This document shows positions 45,111 through 57,900 of a DNA stretch of 64,000 nucleotides, one piece after another; within the stretch, counting starts at the first letter, position 1; every line of letters begins with the position of its first letter. Below the pieces are notes generated by a model, which made no database searches, was not told the origin of the DNA, and worked only from the letters and a program-made list of their open reading frames with translations. Source of the stretch: Lactarius indigo (lineage: Eukaryota; Basidiomycota; Agaricomycetes; Russulales; Russulaceae); assembly GCA_025766275.1 (NCBI GenBank), contig JAFKAC010000014.1, forward strand, positions 1,426,001 to 1,490,000, written 5' to 3'. The translations under genes were made by a program, and so were the position numbers.

Positions 45111-46774
45111 CTATTGCCCGCCTATTTTTGTGCGCCAATGGTCCATGCTCGAGTTAGTATAAGTGGTGTTGCTAGACGAGGGGTTGCCTAAAGGGGGAAT
45201 CCCCGAACCGAGTGCCAACGAGTGTAATGGCGGTGGCCGTGACGACCGTGATTGGGGATGTGGGAGCTGTAACACTTCATGAGCACTTGAAACATGTGGC
45301 GTGTTGGAGTGCGGCACCGAATGTGAGTCGTACTGTTGCTCGTACCCACCACCCGCCCTACCTCCGTACGAGCTCCCCTGAAGTTGGGACCCCGAAGCGT
45401 AGTAATTCTCTGACGCAGTGGAAGAAGACGACGTGGAACTTTGGTACGCCCCTGGCGAGTGCGAAGCGGGAAAGAACGGCGACGAGAGTGTCTGAAGAGG
45501 GTAATTGTTAGAAGAGGAAGATACGTGCGATGAGGCACTGGAAATGGCCGGGGAGGCTTGGGAGGTCGCAGTCGACCAGGGACGGGGCGAAGGATGAGAA
45601 TATACCTCGCTTTTAGTATGAGCAGTGGAATTGGGCCGTTCGCGAAGCTGCTCTCCAACATTAAGGGGGGGTATCACTGGAGGAGTCGAGGCCCATGTTG
45701 GTTGAATAGTCCGGCCGTGGTCCCCACGGACACCAGACGATGCGCCTCCCCAAAAGGAAGAACCCCCCATGTGGTCTGATCCATACCCACTCGAAGATGT
45801 CGCAGTATTGGGGGAGTGAGATGCATGGGACGGGTACGCGTGGGAATGTATCGACGTGTCAGGATAGTGATGAGAAGGAAGCGAGGCCAGAGAAGGTGTT
45901 TCGGATGGCGGGTGGTCGTGAATCGACGAAAGGTGGCGAAGACGTGTACCAGAAGAGGGGGGTTGACTTGCTGGAAAATCATTGGTAGAGTACCCAAAAG
46001 ATGACAGGGCAGGGTGTGGAGATGTGACGCTCGAGTTATCGTCATATCCCGATGCTACGCCGGAAGTGCGAGCTGCCGCGCGACGGTGCAAGGTCCCGCG
46101 CAAGGTCCTGCCCATCAATCGACTGATAGTCGAAGTCATGTCCGGCGGAAAAATCATCTCCGACATCGCCTGATGCCGAGGGGTCGAGCAGCGAGGTGGC
46201 GGTGGCATCTGGTCTGCGCTTCTTACGGGAGTTGTTGGGCCGTCTCCTATAAACAGTAGTCGGGATATTTGGAGTTAAACGTTTCTTTCAAACGTTTGGC
46301 TTGATCGAGATAAAATTGCTTGTCGGCCTTAAAAAAATACAAGCTAAGTTAGCGGAAGGCACCCCACCGACGGACCTGCTCACCATGTCCATGGAGTTCC
46401 ACTCCTTGCTCAATATTTTGCTGATATCGCCAGTGCGCATAGTTTGATTGGCTGCAGAGACCTGAGGACGTCTACGACGTGCAAAGATCATGAACGCGTT
46501 CATTGGTCGCCTCGGCGTGCCATCAGAGTTGAGTGCTTGGGAAGTCAGTTGGGTGTCCTCTACAAGAGGAAGCGTGAACGATGTGCAGCAGTTGGACGAA
46601 CAAGAACAGACCTGGGGGTATGTCATCCATCTTTGCGGACGTGCGACAGTGCGTGTATGACGTGCCGTCGTCGGAGTCGGCGCGGGGACTGCCTCTGTCT
46701 GAACGAGGGTGCCGGTGTGCAGCAGAATCTGGATTTGATTGTGAGTGTTGAACTAGCGAGTCAAGACGGCTCAT
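45111..46774 (-). CDS. HMG-box transcription factor (Sox/MATA-HMG class)
   Basis: DNA-binding regulator. From the ATG at 46774 (MSRLDSLVQHSQSNPDSAAH) a short exon leads, through an intron ending cttgtagag, into the HMG box. The box reads PRRPMNAFMIFARRRRPQVS, TGDISKILSKEWNSMDM, then after an intron ADKQFYLDQAKRLKETFNSK and YPDY. The next residues should be VYRRRPNNSRKKRR, the conserved basic tail, but one extra T near 46255 creates a premature TAG, so the frame is broken there. The long C-terminal exon (45111-46208) is Ser/Pro/Tyr-rich with no fold, as usual for these factors. How the box connects to that frame is unclear: either a 61-bp intron starting gtaagaagcg or a further indel. Fungal members control mating and sexual development; a specific role is not shown here. 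Confidence 0.8.
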
Positions 46775-49700
46775 GGTTCCAGTGGCAGACGCGAGCGTAG
46801 ACGGGAGATGAGGGGAACGCGTCTTGAAGAGAGGCAATGTTGCGCGGGTAAGTCAGGCGAGCGAACTGCGGCGTGATCGGGGCGTGGCGGTCGCGGATAT
46901 CCGAGTTTCCAGAATAGCGGCGGCTTATGAGAGCAAACGGGTCCTAGAGTGGTCGTTGGGGGTGTGTGAAGTGTGCTGTATAAACTTTGTCAACCGCGGA
47001 CGAAGGGGGAAACGACGAGACCATATCACCTTCACGCATGCGCAGGGTTTTTGACGTTACAACTGTGAGGACGGGATCAGAGCGAAGTAGGATGACTCGC
47101 CGGGAAGGGGAATCTGCTGATCTCTTGTTTGTCGCCCCATAGTCATTGACACCGGCTAACGAGGTGCTATAACAGACACCCTTGAAACGGCTGTGCTCCT
47201 CACGCTTGGGTCCGTAAGCGCGGCTCGACCAATCGTTGGTTTCCCCGCCATCCTTAAAATCCCTTTCCCATAATTATCGAAGATTCCACAAAGGCAAACG
47301 CCAGCTGATACCCAGAGCCCAGGCGCGCCTCAGGTTGCCTTTTAGAATTTTTCCTCGGCCTTTTCCCTGCCCTTCTGGGCTAACCTCAATTCGAAGTTGT
47401 TCGCTCAGCGCCGTTCGGCGCCCAAATGCGGACCCAGTTCCTTGTTTCTCCTCAAACACCATCGCATCAGTCAAGGGAAGATTTCTTGAGCTTTCGCAAA
47501 TTGCTCACCTCCCTCGGATGATTTATTCTACTGGAAAATCGTGCTGGGTCTTCGAAAGGGTCGCAAGCCGCGGTATGGTCCCTCAGAGACCGGGGACCCC
47601 CAAACCTGTTTGCCTCTGGGTATCGAGGTGGTGCTCGCGGGCTCTGGAGACCGTTTATACGAGGTTGGCAGTGCTTGGTTGTGTCACCACTCGATTCCCT
47701 ACCACAGTGTCGGAAAATCATGTGACCTCCCCACCCTGGAAGCAAGCTGCATTGACAATGCCGACAACGTCACTGGTCTCGCTCTGCGATATGTGCCATG
47801 AGGGGATCCTGGGTATTTTCTCCAAGCGAGCCCAGACAGTTACGCCCTCTCCCTGATGTTGTTGCGCTTGGTGATGTGATGGATGGCATGCTTTGCTGAT
47901 CTTCTGTTTAAGGGTTTCACTGGTCACCTCCGATCGCCGATCCCGCCTCGGCCCGATTCCGGCACTGGCTCACCACCTGATCGATCATATTCCTTGGGTT
48001 CAATTTGTGTATCCTGGCTCTGGTAGGCTTCCTGACGATGAGGCTCTCTACATGTTCAGAATCAGATTTACTTCCGATTTTGGAGTCTTGTACTCGCCGG
48101 CCCTCACGGGAATCAACCAATAAAAAGTTAGGCAACAAGGATACACTGGTGCCCTGGTACCTGGAACGGATCTGTCAAGTCCGGTGACTGCTCCAAGGCA
48201 TGTCTCGAGGGGGAGGACCGCTCGACGCCGACATGTTCAAAGGAGCGCCCCGCCCATCCTGCTACGTGTCGTCTTGTTGAGTGTGAGTTCTTGTATTTCT
48301 CGTCGCGTGCAAGATCGCAAATGGAGGTGGTGGGTCAAACACGCTATCATTATTACCTAAAGTACCCATATATCCAGGTGTGATCATCCACTCAACCCCG
48401 ATGTGCCACCGCCTTCGGGGTCAAAAAAAAAATGCAACGCGCTCAAATAGGGAGGTCCCCTCAATAATGAGCAATTTGTGGCCCTGCAAAACCAAAAGAC
48501 TTTTTTTATTTATTTTTTTCATTACTGTGAACGTTCCATCGCAGGTTCGAACCCCAGAGTGTTTTGAGCTAGGACGTAATTTCCCGCTGACTGTTGTGCG
48601 CGTCGCAACTCCGAGAGGGGATAGTCTAGCTATGTCCACAGGGAACATTGGCATCACGCCGTTCGTCGATGGGCATAGCATCACACCGTTCGTACCCATC
48701 CGAATTTATCGGGTAGCATGACCAATAAGGTGCAGGCTACCTTTGTGTATTTGGGTGTTCTGCGAGTGCGATCAACAACACATGGCGATTCGTCACGCCG
48801 TTCGTCGTCGGCGCTTGCAAGGTGTGTAATCTGTTACTCGCTGGAAACCATCACCTGCTTAAAATCAAAATCACGGGTGAGTTCAAACAAGTCCATATAA
48901 CCCGTGGTCGATGTGTCGTAGAGGAGGCCTATGGCCGGATACCGTAGACACGAAACACGTCCCACAAGTGACGTTGCGGGGAGGACGTGATTGGCGACCT
49001 GCGCGCCACCATTACGGAGAGTTAGACATCATCCCTGCTGGAATCCTTACGAAGAGGATTAGCCCAACAGACGATGCCCGCCTATTGCTACCGACTCTTC
49101 GCGTCAGAGAGCGAGGTTCGCGTGCAATAAATCGGGTGTGCGGGATGCGGCGGGAAAGAGAACCATAGTATATTTGCGTGACAGCTGCGTACTGGGAATC
49201 GACACGTATTCTGAAAATCGGATGGAGTTCGGACATGTCGTGGAAGGATCGCTTCAACGTCCAGGCCAGGACTCCAGGCCGTGGAACACCAAAGGGGGTA
49301 CAGAACGTGTTGCGGTGTTAGAGTACCTGCCCGCGAACCCAGGAAGAGGTTCAGAGGTCGCCGTGCAAATGATACGATCGAGATATGGGGTTGCTTCGGA
49401 CCGCTATACGAATACAGTAAAGCGCTGATGCCCGGAAAACAAAGTTTACTTACGGGTGAGGGCATTGGGTAAAACTTTGACAAACAGGATCGATGCGATA
49501 GCCACACTGCCTTCGCTGGTACCTTGACAAGCGCATGACGATTTGAGACACGAAACAAGGCGAGCGAACAACGTGCAATTTTGCCTAAAGCGGGCGGACA
49601 AGAATCTACAGGTCCTGGCGCGAGTGCACCAATGAGCAGGCCAACATTTCGCCCGCCAAAGGCAGGAATCACGGAGGCATTTGGGCTGATAACGCCCGCC

Positions 49701-50955
49701 CGTCTTGAGACAAATTATTCGTGGCGTGTGTTACCGAGAGGACGGCGTGATCGCTCTAGTATGGCTGGGCTCTTCCCTCTTGCTCTTGGAGCAAAAAGAC
49801 GCCCTGAGACACGTAAGCACCAACCCGGTTTCTTTTGTCCTGCCCCGCCCAAGGCGAAGACATCCGTCAACGATGTTCCGTACACGTAATGAGGCGAACC
49901 AGACAATCCTGGGGCGCATACTATAAAGAGATGGAAGATAAGGAAACGTTGCGAAGGAGCCTATCACGGTTGTCAAAGTTTACCAGCGCTGGCGGAGAGA
50001 GATATGGGGAATGAACGCGAACTCGGTCAAAAAACTGTGAGCGTTTCCTTCATATTGGAATCCAGGGTCCGCTCCCGCAGTTAAAATGAATGAATAACAA
50101 GTGTGTGAATATCACTTCCCTGGTGGAGATATTCGTCTCAGAACGGCGAAAATGACGGGATTGGAACTCGTGGGCACTCATCAATGCTCATTTATCGATA
50201 CCATAGTTCTCTAATAGGTGAGCAAGAGGATTGGAGCTGCACTATTCCCGGTCGGCGTTCAGCCTGAGGTGGAGATGGAGAACTTGGGGAATCAGATAAA
50301 TATCCACACAGCGTGAGTCGCGCTTCGTCCCACACCAATCTCACTATTAGCTTACAGTAATTACTTACTAGAATTTATAAATGAGTATGTTTGGGCGCAA
50401 TCGGCCTTCACCGTCAAGAGTAAGTTAACTCGGGAGTAAGGAAGAAGGGCCTGCTGCCAGGTGTGAACACGGTTATTCAAGGGACTCCGATAAATCGATG
50501 AATTGAACAGAAGGTTGACCTATGGTCGCCCTTGATCATGATCAAGGAGTGAATTGGGCAACCGTAGTTCAGTGCTCCGACGTGCACAAGGGTGAGCGAC
50601 ATTCAAATTTGGCCAACTTGAAGGAGCGAACGTCCCATTGAACGAGAGGAACATAATGGGGAGATGAGGGCTGTGACAAGTCAGAGATGTGAAGGTGGCA
50701 ATACAAACAATGACCGTCTTGCCCGAGCTCTGAAAACTCACAGTGCACCGGAACGACGCGTTCAATTCAAGTTATCATCGTATCATATCATCGAGTTATC
50801 TCGCGATTGAGGCTAGCGTGACGTGACAACGCGTCGTGTAACACCTAGGAGTCATGTGACCCCCAGCGCGACGGACAACCGACACGAGTCAGTGTCTGAG
50901 TCTGACTGATCGTATTCGAGTCTCACTCAACCACCTTTCATGCCCTCGTTCAAAA
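46775..50955. other. 4.2-kb gene-poor stretch
   Basis: I find no domain-bearing frame or set of splice sites on either strand. The longest open frames (47236-47856 +, 49088-49672 -) have no recognisable motif and overlap opposing frames. A motif near cgccgttcgtcg is repeated three times at 48656-48805. The right end (about 50780-50955) is the promoter of the BRCT gene. Confidence 0.5.
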
Positions 50956-53900
50956 ATGCCGATATTTGACGGAATCAAGTTCTTCTGCTCTTCCACGCTT
51001 TCGGAGAATCGAAGGCTTGATCTCACTTCCTCCCTGGAGCGTAATGGCGCGGAGTCCGTACCTCTTGAAGAAGCAACGCACATCATCACGCACTCACCTG
51101 ATTATGAGGGACAAGACCGCGCCAAGGGAGGGTCTGTCACAGTTACTGTGCGCTTTCTTCTGGTTTGGGCAAACACCTACGTAGTTGACACCTATGTCCA
51201 GGATTATTGGGCAGAGCGGTCCTTGATCCTCGGAAGGCTTCAGCTGTGAGCTTCACAGATGTACTTCCCCCACGAGCATTCAGTCTCTGATATTTCTATC
51301 AGGGTACAGCACTTCTCTCCTGATCCTTCAATGCTCTTCTCAGGGGTTGTTGCATGTGCAACTGATGTACGCCTTACCCCTGGTTCTCCCTCTCCAATAC
51401 CCTGCTTACTTCCCTTCTCAGCTCGTCCCTTCTGATGTCGAGGTCCTCTCTGCCGGAATTACTGCGCTTGGAGGGCAGTGGCGCGCCGGATTAACTCGCG
51501 ACGTCACCCATCTCTTTGCCGTTGGCCCCGGGTCTGACAAGTACCAGACGGCATTGCGCTACCAAAAGGACACACAGGTCAAAGTACTACTTCCCCATTG
51601 GTTCGACGACTCGGTACGCCTCGGAATATGTGGTCTCTCCACCACAACATATGAGTGGCCTGAACCCCCACTTTTCACATTTGGACGACCGAGCCCTGAG
51701 ATGGGTGCGGTCGGGGACAGCTTATTGCGACCACAGAACAAGCTTTCACAAGATAAAAAGGCGCTATACAAAGCTGCACTTATTACAGCGGAACAAGAAG
51801 TGAAGCTAGGCCAAGCAGAGCCACGGAATATCTGGGGCAAAAGACGCGTATTGCTCAGTCCTGATCTCGAGCTTTCGGATGATCGTAGGCAGGCCATCGA
51901 AGCGGGTATCGTTCGCTCCGGAGGAATCGTCGTGGAGTACGATGCCAGGCGTGTAGGTGCCGAGTCCGACTTTGACGTTCTCATCGCGCGATACCGCTGG
52001 GGGGATCTTTATGTACAGGTGAACTCGCTTTGCGTATCCTTAACTTAGGGTCTTTCTCATTGACGCTTCAGGGAGTGAGCGGACGCAAGCTCATTGGCTC
52101 ACTTACATGGCTCTTTTATGTAGAGTCTACCGGAACTATTGGTACACCGACAGCCCAGTTATTGCACTATCCAATCCCGAAGAAACCCATCGAAGGGTTT
52201 TCTACTCACGTGGGTACTGTTAACCTGCTAAACCAATTGGGGTTGCTTATTGTGCGACGTAGGAAATCACGGTGACAAATTATACCGGCGACGCGCGCGA
52301 CTACCTCAAAAAACTGATAGGCCTGATGGGCGCGACCTTTACCCCGAGCATGTCCGGTAAAAATACTGTTCTCATAGCCGCATGGTGGGTTCACATGTAT
52401 TTTCTTTTGTGTGATGCTCCTGATCCCTTCGTCCGTTTCTGTAGTTTTTCGGGGAACAAGGCGAATAAGGCTCGTAACTGGTCTATCCCAGTCGTCAACC
52501 ATACATGGTTAGAGGACTGCTTCATTCAGTGGAAAAATCTCACCGTCGGTCTTGAAAAATACGTTGTCTTTCCGCCTGGCCTTGACTTCTCCGATAACCT
52601 CGGCGAGCGTGGCATCCAACGCGAAGTTATACTCGACTCACTTCCTGATCTCGAAGCGGAAATGGCGCATGCGAGGAGCGCGGTGACCCCTGTGGCGGAG
52701 GTTTCGAGTAATGATGGCGCAAGGAAGCAGTCTCCGGTATACGCAAAAAGACCCAGCGGCCGCAAGGCCAATGAAGTAGAGGATGCGACAGGCGGACTTG
52801 ACAGCGAAGACCGGATCAACGTTAATGTTAAATCTCAGTCTACCGATGCTCGAAGAAGGGGAAATGACCATATACAAGTGGACGAGCCCGAGGGAGCCGC
52901 GCCCCACGAGCCAGGACAGCATCACGAATCTGAACACACCTGGAAGTCTCCTAGGCGAGCAAACATGGTTCATTCTCCGTTGCGACAAGCTACTTCTCCG
53001 CTAAAACACGCACATAAGCGCCTTTCATCACCCAGCAAGCGCCGCCGCGGAGCCGATCAAGAAACTACAGAGGACGAAGATGAGCCATCTCCGACGAAAA
53101 GATCAACACGTGCCAAGTTGGCAGCGGCGGGCTCTCTTGTTGGTACCCCGTCAAAAGCACCCCAGAAGTCTTCGTCGAAGTCTTCCCCCGGGTCACCGCT
53201 TCTTCGAATGGAATCGGTCCTCATGCCACCCATAGGGACAGGCGAGGCTCTCGCAAGATCCTCGCAGCGAGGGGCGAAGCCAGGTCCGGTTAAAGACATC
53301 TCACAAGATCGCAATCCTCAGGCGAGATCAATTTCCCCTTCGCGCGCGTATCCACTGTCGTCCCTCACAGTCGACACGACCATGGACCGGGAGGAAGGAC
53401 CATCAAGACAAGTGTCGCGCCGCTCCGCGGCGAGCAGAGCTTCGCAGCGTTTAAGGGACGAAGTCATGCCTGACGTGGTCAATTTTGAGAAGGAGATGCG
53501 GCGTGGCCATGTTCGGGCAGCCAACGTCCCCGAGAGTAGAAAGGGGAAGGAGAAAACGGATACGGGATCGAAGACGGTGGGCAAGGGCAAGAAGCGTGCG
53601 TCGGTTCACAATGGGGCGGAAGGTACACTGTTTTCCGATGATGAGCACGAGCGCAAGAAGCGACGCATCAGTGGGACGAAAGATCGCTCTACTGGGGCAG
53701 GTCGGGCTGACGACGGTGATGAGCGCTCTGATAGAGCAGGTACTGATTCACAGGGGACGGCGGAAATTTCGTCAGCCAAAGTTGCAAAGCCGAAGAAGGC
53801 TCCCCCTGGCGGAGACGTCACCAGGCAAGCGAAACAAGTTACTCGTAACGTTGATTGATGTTGACTGATCATAGAGAGCATACCGTCAGGATCTTAGCTA

Positions 53901-54697
53901 CTCAAGTCACGTTGGAAGATAACGAAGAGAGGGTGCGTGGCGAAAAATTCCCAAATGTTATTTAATTTACCCTTTGCGCCTTTTTTAGGCCTTGGCGAAG
54001 CTGGGTGCGAAGATTGGCGTAAAGCCGAGCGAGTGCACCCATTTAGTTGTCAAGAGCCTCGCCCGCACGGAAAAGCTCCTTTGCGCAATGGCTGTTGCTC
54101 CTCATTTTGTAACTGAGAGGTGGGTTCGCGATTCCATCACGGCCAAGAGGTTACTCCGTGGGTGGTTTACCTTATCTTTAATCTCTTGTACTGAAGTCTG
54201 CCGCAATTTGACAGCTACCGACAAGTATGTGCTTGCTGACCGCATCAGCGAAACGAAATGGAAGTTCGAGTTGGTCGATTCGTTGAAGCGCGCAAAAGCG
54301 AACAAGGGCCAACTGTTTGCGGGCAAAATCTTCTATGTCACAAACAATGTTCCGCTAGATAAGAAACTGTTGAAGAATGTCATTTTGGCACACGGTGGGC
54401 AGGTGAGCCGTCGCGGCAGTAGTGCGCAAAAGTGGCGGACTGATTGGTTCGTTGGCTTGGCTCGGGTATGGACTTGGGTCACAGATACGTCAGCAAAATC
54501 CAACCGTTCGTGCCTTGAGCGGCAAATCGTCTGGTCAGCAGCACTTCGTGATTTCGTGCGCCGAAGACGCTTCGATATGGCGGCCTATCGCCGAAGCTGG
54601 ACACGCGATTTACTCCCAAGAACTCGTACTCAGCGCTGCTCTCACGCAGGAGATGCGTTTGTATGACGAAGAATTTCGAGTTGACACGCCGTCGTGA
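50956..54697 (+). CDS. Six-BRCT DNA damage scaffold, Rtt107/Brc1-like
   Basis: Nuclear scaffold that binds phosphorylated H2A and repair factors at damaged replication forks. Starts MPIFDGIKFFCSSTLSENRR. I see six BRCT units. Units 1 and 2 include VPSDVEVLSAGITALGGQW and VKVLLPHWFDDSVRLG. Units 3 and 4 include KRRVLLSPDLELSDDRRQ and IPVVNHTWLEDCFIQWKN. A long, basic, disordered linker (52650-53850) follows, with SPSKRRRGADQETTEDEDEP. Units 5 and 6 include ECTHLVVKSLARTEKLLCAM, VTERWVRDSITAKRLL and LFAGKIFYVTNNVPLDKKLL. The 4 + linker + 2 layout is that of Rtt107/Brc1. Several small introns are clear (51248-51301, 51371-51420, 54403-54480). The join between the linker exon and unit 5 near 53850-53880 is not resolved. 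Stop at 54697. Confidence 0.85.
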
Positions 54698-54991
54698 GTA
54701 CACTTGTCGGAATGCGGTAGTACGGGTGCTAGTTAGTTGGTTTGTGTCGTGCTTGGTTCTTAATTCTGGAAGGCAGATGGTTTTATATGAATCACCGCAT
54801 TCTTTCCACCGTCCCTACCTGTCTTTGTATTTGTCATGGACCGTCGAGAACGGCAGCACACGCATGCACTATGTAATTAAAGTTATCAGGCATCTCATCA
54901 GGTCGGCGCTTGAGGATAACTGACTGGTAAGAGACAAACGGGTAGATATTTTTTCACGCATTGTATCTGAACATTTCGGGGAACCTATCAA
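54698..54991. other. Convergent intergenic gap
   Basis: 3' regions of the BRCT and GH31 genes facing each other; AT-rich, no feature. Confidence 0.4.
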
Positions 54992-57900
54992 CTACTCCCA
55001 TAGGACTGTAGCTCGTTCATTCAAATCTATGGCGAGACCAGAAACGACCAGGCGTTGGACTGCAGGATTGTACACCCATTTTGCTGCTGGGAGCACGTTC
55101 CCATTGACGCGCACGTGTCGGGGAGCCTCGTCGATGCCGAGGACGGTGAGAACATCCAGAGGCTGGACGACACCGAACGAGCCATGACCCGCGATCACTA
55201 CCTGTCCGCCTTGCACATCAAACTTCAGCAGTGCGGCTCGGCGATGGGACGTCGTCGGGCGGCTGTGTCTCGCCGTCGTCGATCAGCGTAGTACCGTATG
55301 CACAGCCGTCGCGGCCAAGCGATACGAGGAGTGCGTATGGCGCCGTGGCGCTTGCGCGCGTCGTATACGCCGGTTGCGAGTGCAAGAGTAGCGCGGCACC
55401 GGAACGGACGAGCACGGGGATGTGGCTAAGTGGCGCGGCGAGGTCAACAGTCATGGTATTTGTTTCGCTGTCGGACGTGCCGCTCATGACGGCGTGAGTG
55501 TACCAGTCGCGCCAAATGACCAGACCGCGTCCGGGAAGGAAGCCTGTTCGAAGCGGGTAGTGGGTTGATTGAGCCGCGCGTGCGCTAAGGTTCCAGGCCA
55601 AATCACGGCTCACCTGAAACTGAGGACACGTTCGGTGTTAGAACAGGAGTAACCAAGATATCGCTCCCAACCATGAACTGGCGATCTATGGGAAAGCAGT
55701 TCCGGCTCCTGAGGGAACTCAAAAAAGAGCGCACGGACGGGCGGAGTGCCGTAGAGCGATGCGTTGGCAAAGAGCGTGTACTTGGAGGCTCGTGTTAAGT
55801 AGTAAAGTAACAGGATAGCAGAACGAGAATAGACACACCCAGTACGGGAGCAGAGCGTAGCGTACCGCGATGGCGGTACGGCTGGCATGTGCGACGCTGT
55901 CCCATCTGTATGGTTCCTGAGGGATCGCGCCGCGAATATTGTGATTGCGGAAAAAAGGCGTGAACGCTGCGAGTTGCATCCACCGGTTACACAGTTCCTC
56001 GTCGGTATTCCCAACTGTGGGTACATTAGCCATCTTGTCGACATCTCGTAGGGAAATCTTCGCTCACCGAAGCCACAGGCGTCCGCCCCCACCATTGGGA
56101 TCTGGAAGAGTTGGAATTGCAACACCCCCTGGATACTATAGTGCAAGTACGACCACTTGCTCCAGTTGTCCCCCAACTTAGGGGATGGTGTGTCAGTTCA
56201 TGGAGGACTGCACTCGTATGTAAAATACGTCGCTTAACTTACCCAATGTCCCGCCCACCTCCCCGTACCAGCAAATGTAGAGCGGGAAATGAGGAACGGC
56301 CGTTTCCCTGGATGCAGCTCACGAACGGCTAGATGTGCTGCTCGCGACATGAGGTGTCCAAACAAGTTGTGCAAGTCGAGCTCGGTCAGACCACCGTGAT
56401 AAGTCGCGTTGATTGCAATCGTTTGAGCCGACAAGTCGCCCAACGCTGCAAAAAATATACGTATAAATTGATCCAATTAGGGGCCGGAGTGGCAGATGTT
56501 TACCATTGTGGATCGCATATGACGGCTCCCCACTATGGGCGAGAGGGTGCTTAGTATTAGGGGCGTTAGCGTCCCCGTCCTTATTGCTGACTGCAGGGTC
56601 GATCCCTGCTCCGTATGTGAGAGACCCATTGACAGTTATATTGCCGCTTGGCCCCGAAATCATGGCATTGTACCTAGAGTCTTCGAGCTAACCACAAACA
56701 AGGGTTGTATTGACAAGTTGACGCTTACCCTTCCGGATACGCTGTTACTAGGTTTCCAGGCTCTCCAGGAAGAATTATTGTAGCAGCGCGAGTGGGATGG
56801 TCAGGCGTTGGAGCGCTGTTCCCCGAGTCAGTAGAAGCCAAACTATCCCTCCCTTCTCCTTACCAGTGGCCATCGCAGAAGGACTTTCACTTCGTTCATG
56901 TCCAACCAAAGTCCGGAAAACTCGACGCCAAGCGACGACCAGTTTCGCAGAGCCTCCCTCCACCACAATTCTACGTTCGGCGAAAACCAGTCTGGGAAGA
57001 CCTAGAACACGCGATTAGTCTGTGGGTATGAAAAATTACTCTCCTCACAGTGTACCCAGGCCAAACTTGCCCAATAAATACAGACTGGTCTGGATTACGA
57101 ATAAACACGTCACTGGAAAGAAGGTGTTAAATCCTTTGACGACGATAATGAGAAGTTTGGGAGCCCTTACAGTTCAACTCCGCGGGTGAAAGGATCGTAC
57201 TAGAGGCGCCCTCAGTCAGACAAAAGCCCGCCTGCGCGCTCCAGGTGCAAAACTCACAACGTCCGTCTCGTTCATCACAAGGGCGGCATAGCCGTGAACA
57301 ATGGGAATATCTATCTCGCGAGTGAGTCTCGTCCTCAGTAAGGGGCAAGATTACATACAATGTTGCCCATTGGCATTCTGAAGAGATAGATCAGTTTCGT
57401 CCTACCAATCATTTGCAGAGGAACGAACGACTGACTAAGTCCTTAATGAAATTGCGCATTCCTTCGGCAGGAAACGTTGCGGGGTCGGTGGTGAAGTCTC
57501 TATAGTCGTGGTAAAGCTCCAGGTCGTTCCACATTACTGCGTGAGGTATGGTGAGTTTGAAACCCGTGGATGGAGAATGCATGTTTCCCGAACCTTCAAG
57601 GGGGATACCCGCCGTGCGCATAGCATCTACCTGTTGGCTCGTTTCAGATAGACTCGTGTAGCCCCATCTGCACAAATGGAAGCCGAAGCCCCAATTGGGC
57701 AGCCGAGCAGGCAGGCCAACCACCTGGCCGTACTGTTCGATGACACTCTTAGGGTCTGGACCAGAGAAGAAGTATAGGTCGAGTGTTCCCCCAATGAGGC
57801 GGAACTGTATCAAGGATTGGTTCGAGGACGGGGGTGTTGCAAGAATAATGTCAGACCCAGCCGCGCTGGGGCAACGAGTTAGAAAGTCAGAGTGAATTGG

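Noticed and set aside
48540..48560. Another ggttcgaacccc B-box-like motif
   Set aside because: No A box at the right distance and no foldable cloverleaf.
49088..49672. 194-residue minus-strand frame in the gene-poor stretch
   Set aside because: No recognisable motif. It overlaps plus-strand frames of similar length, and composition is not convincingly protein-like.
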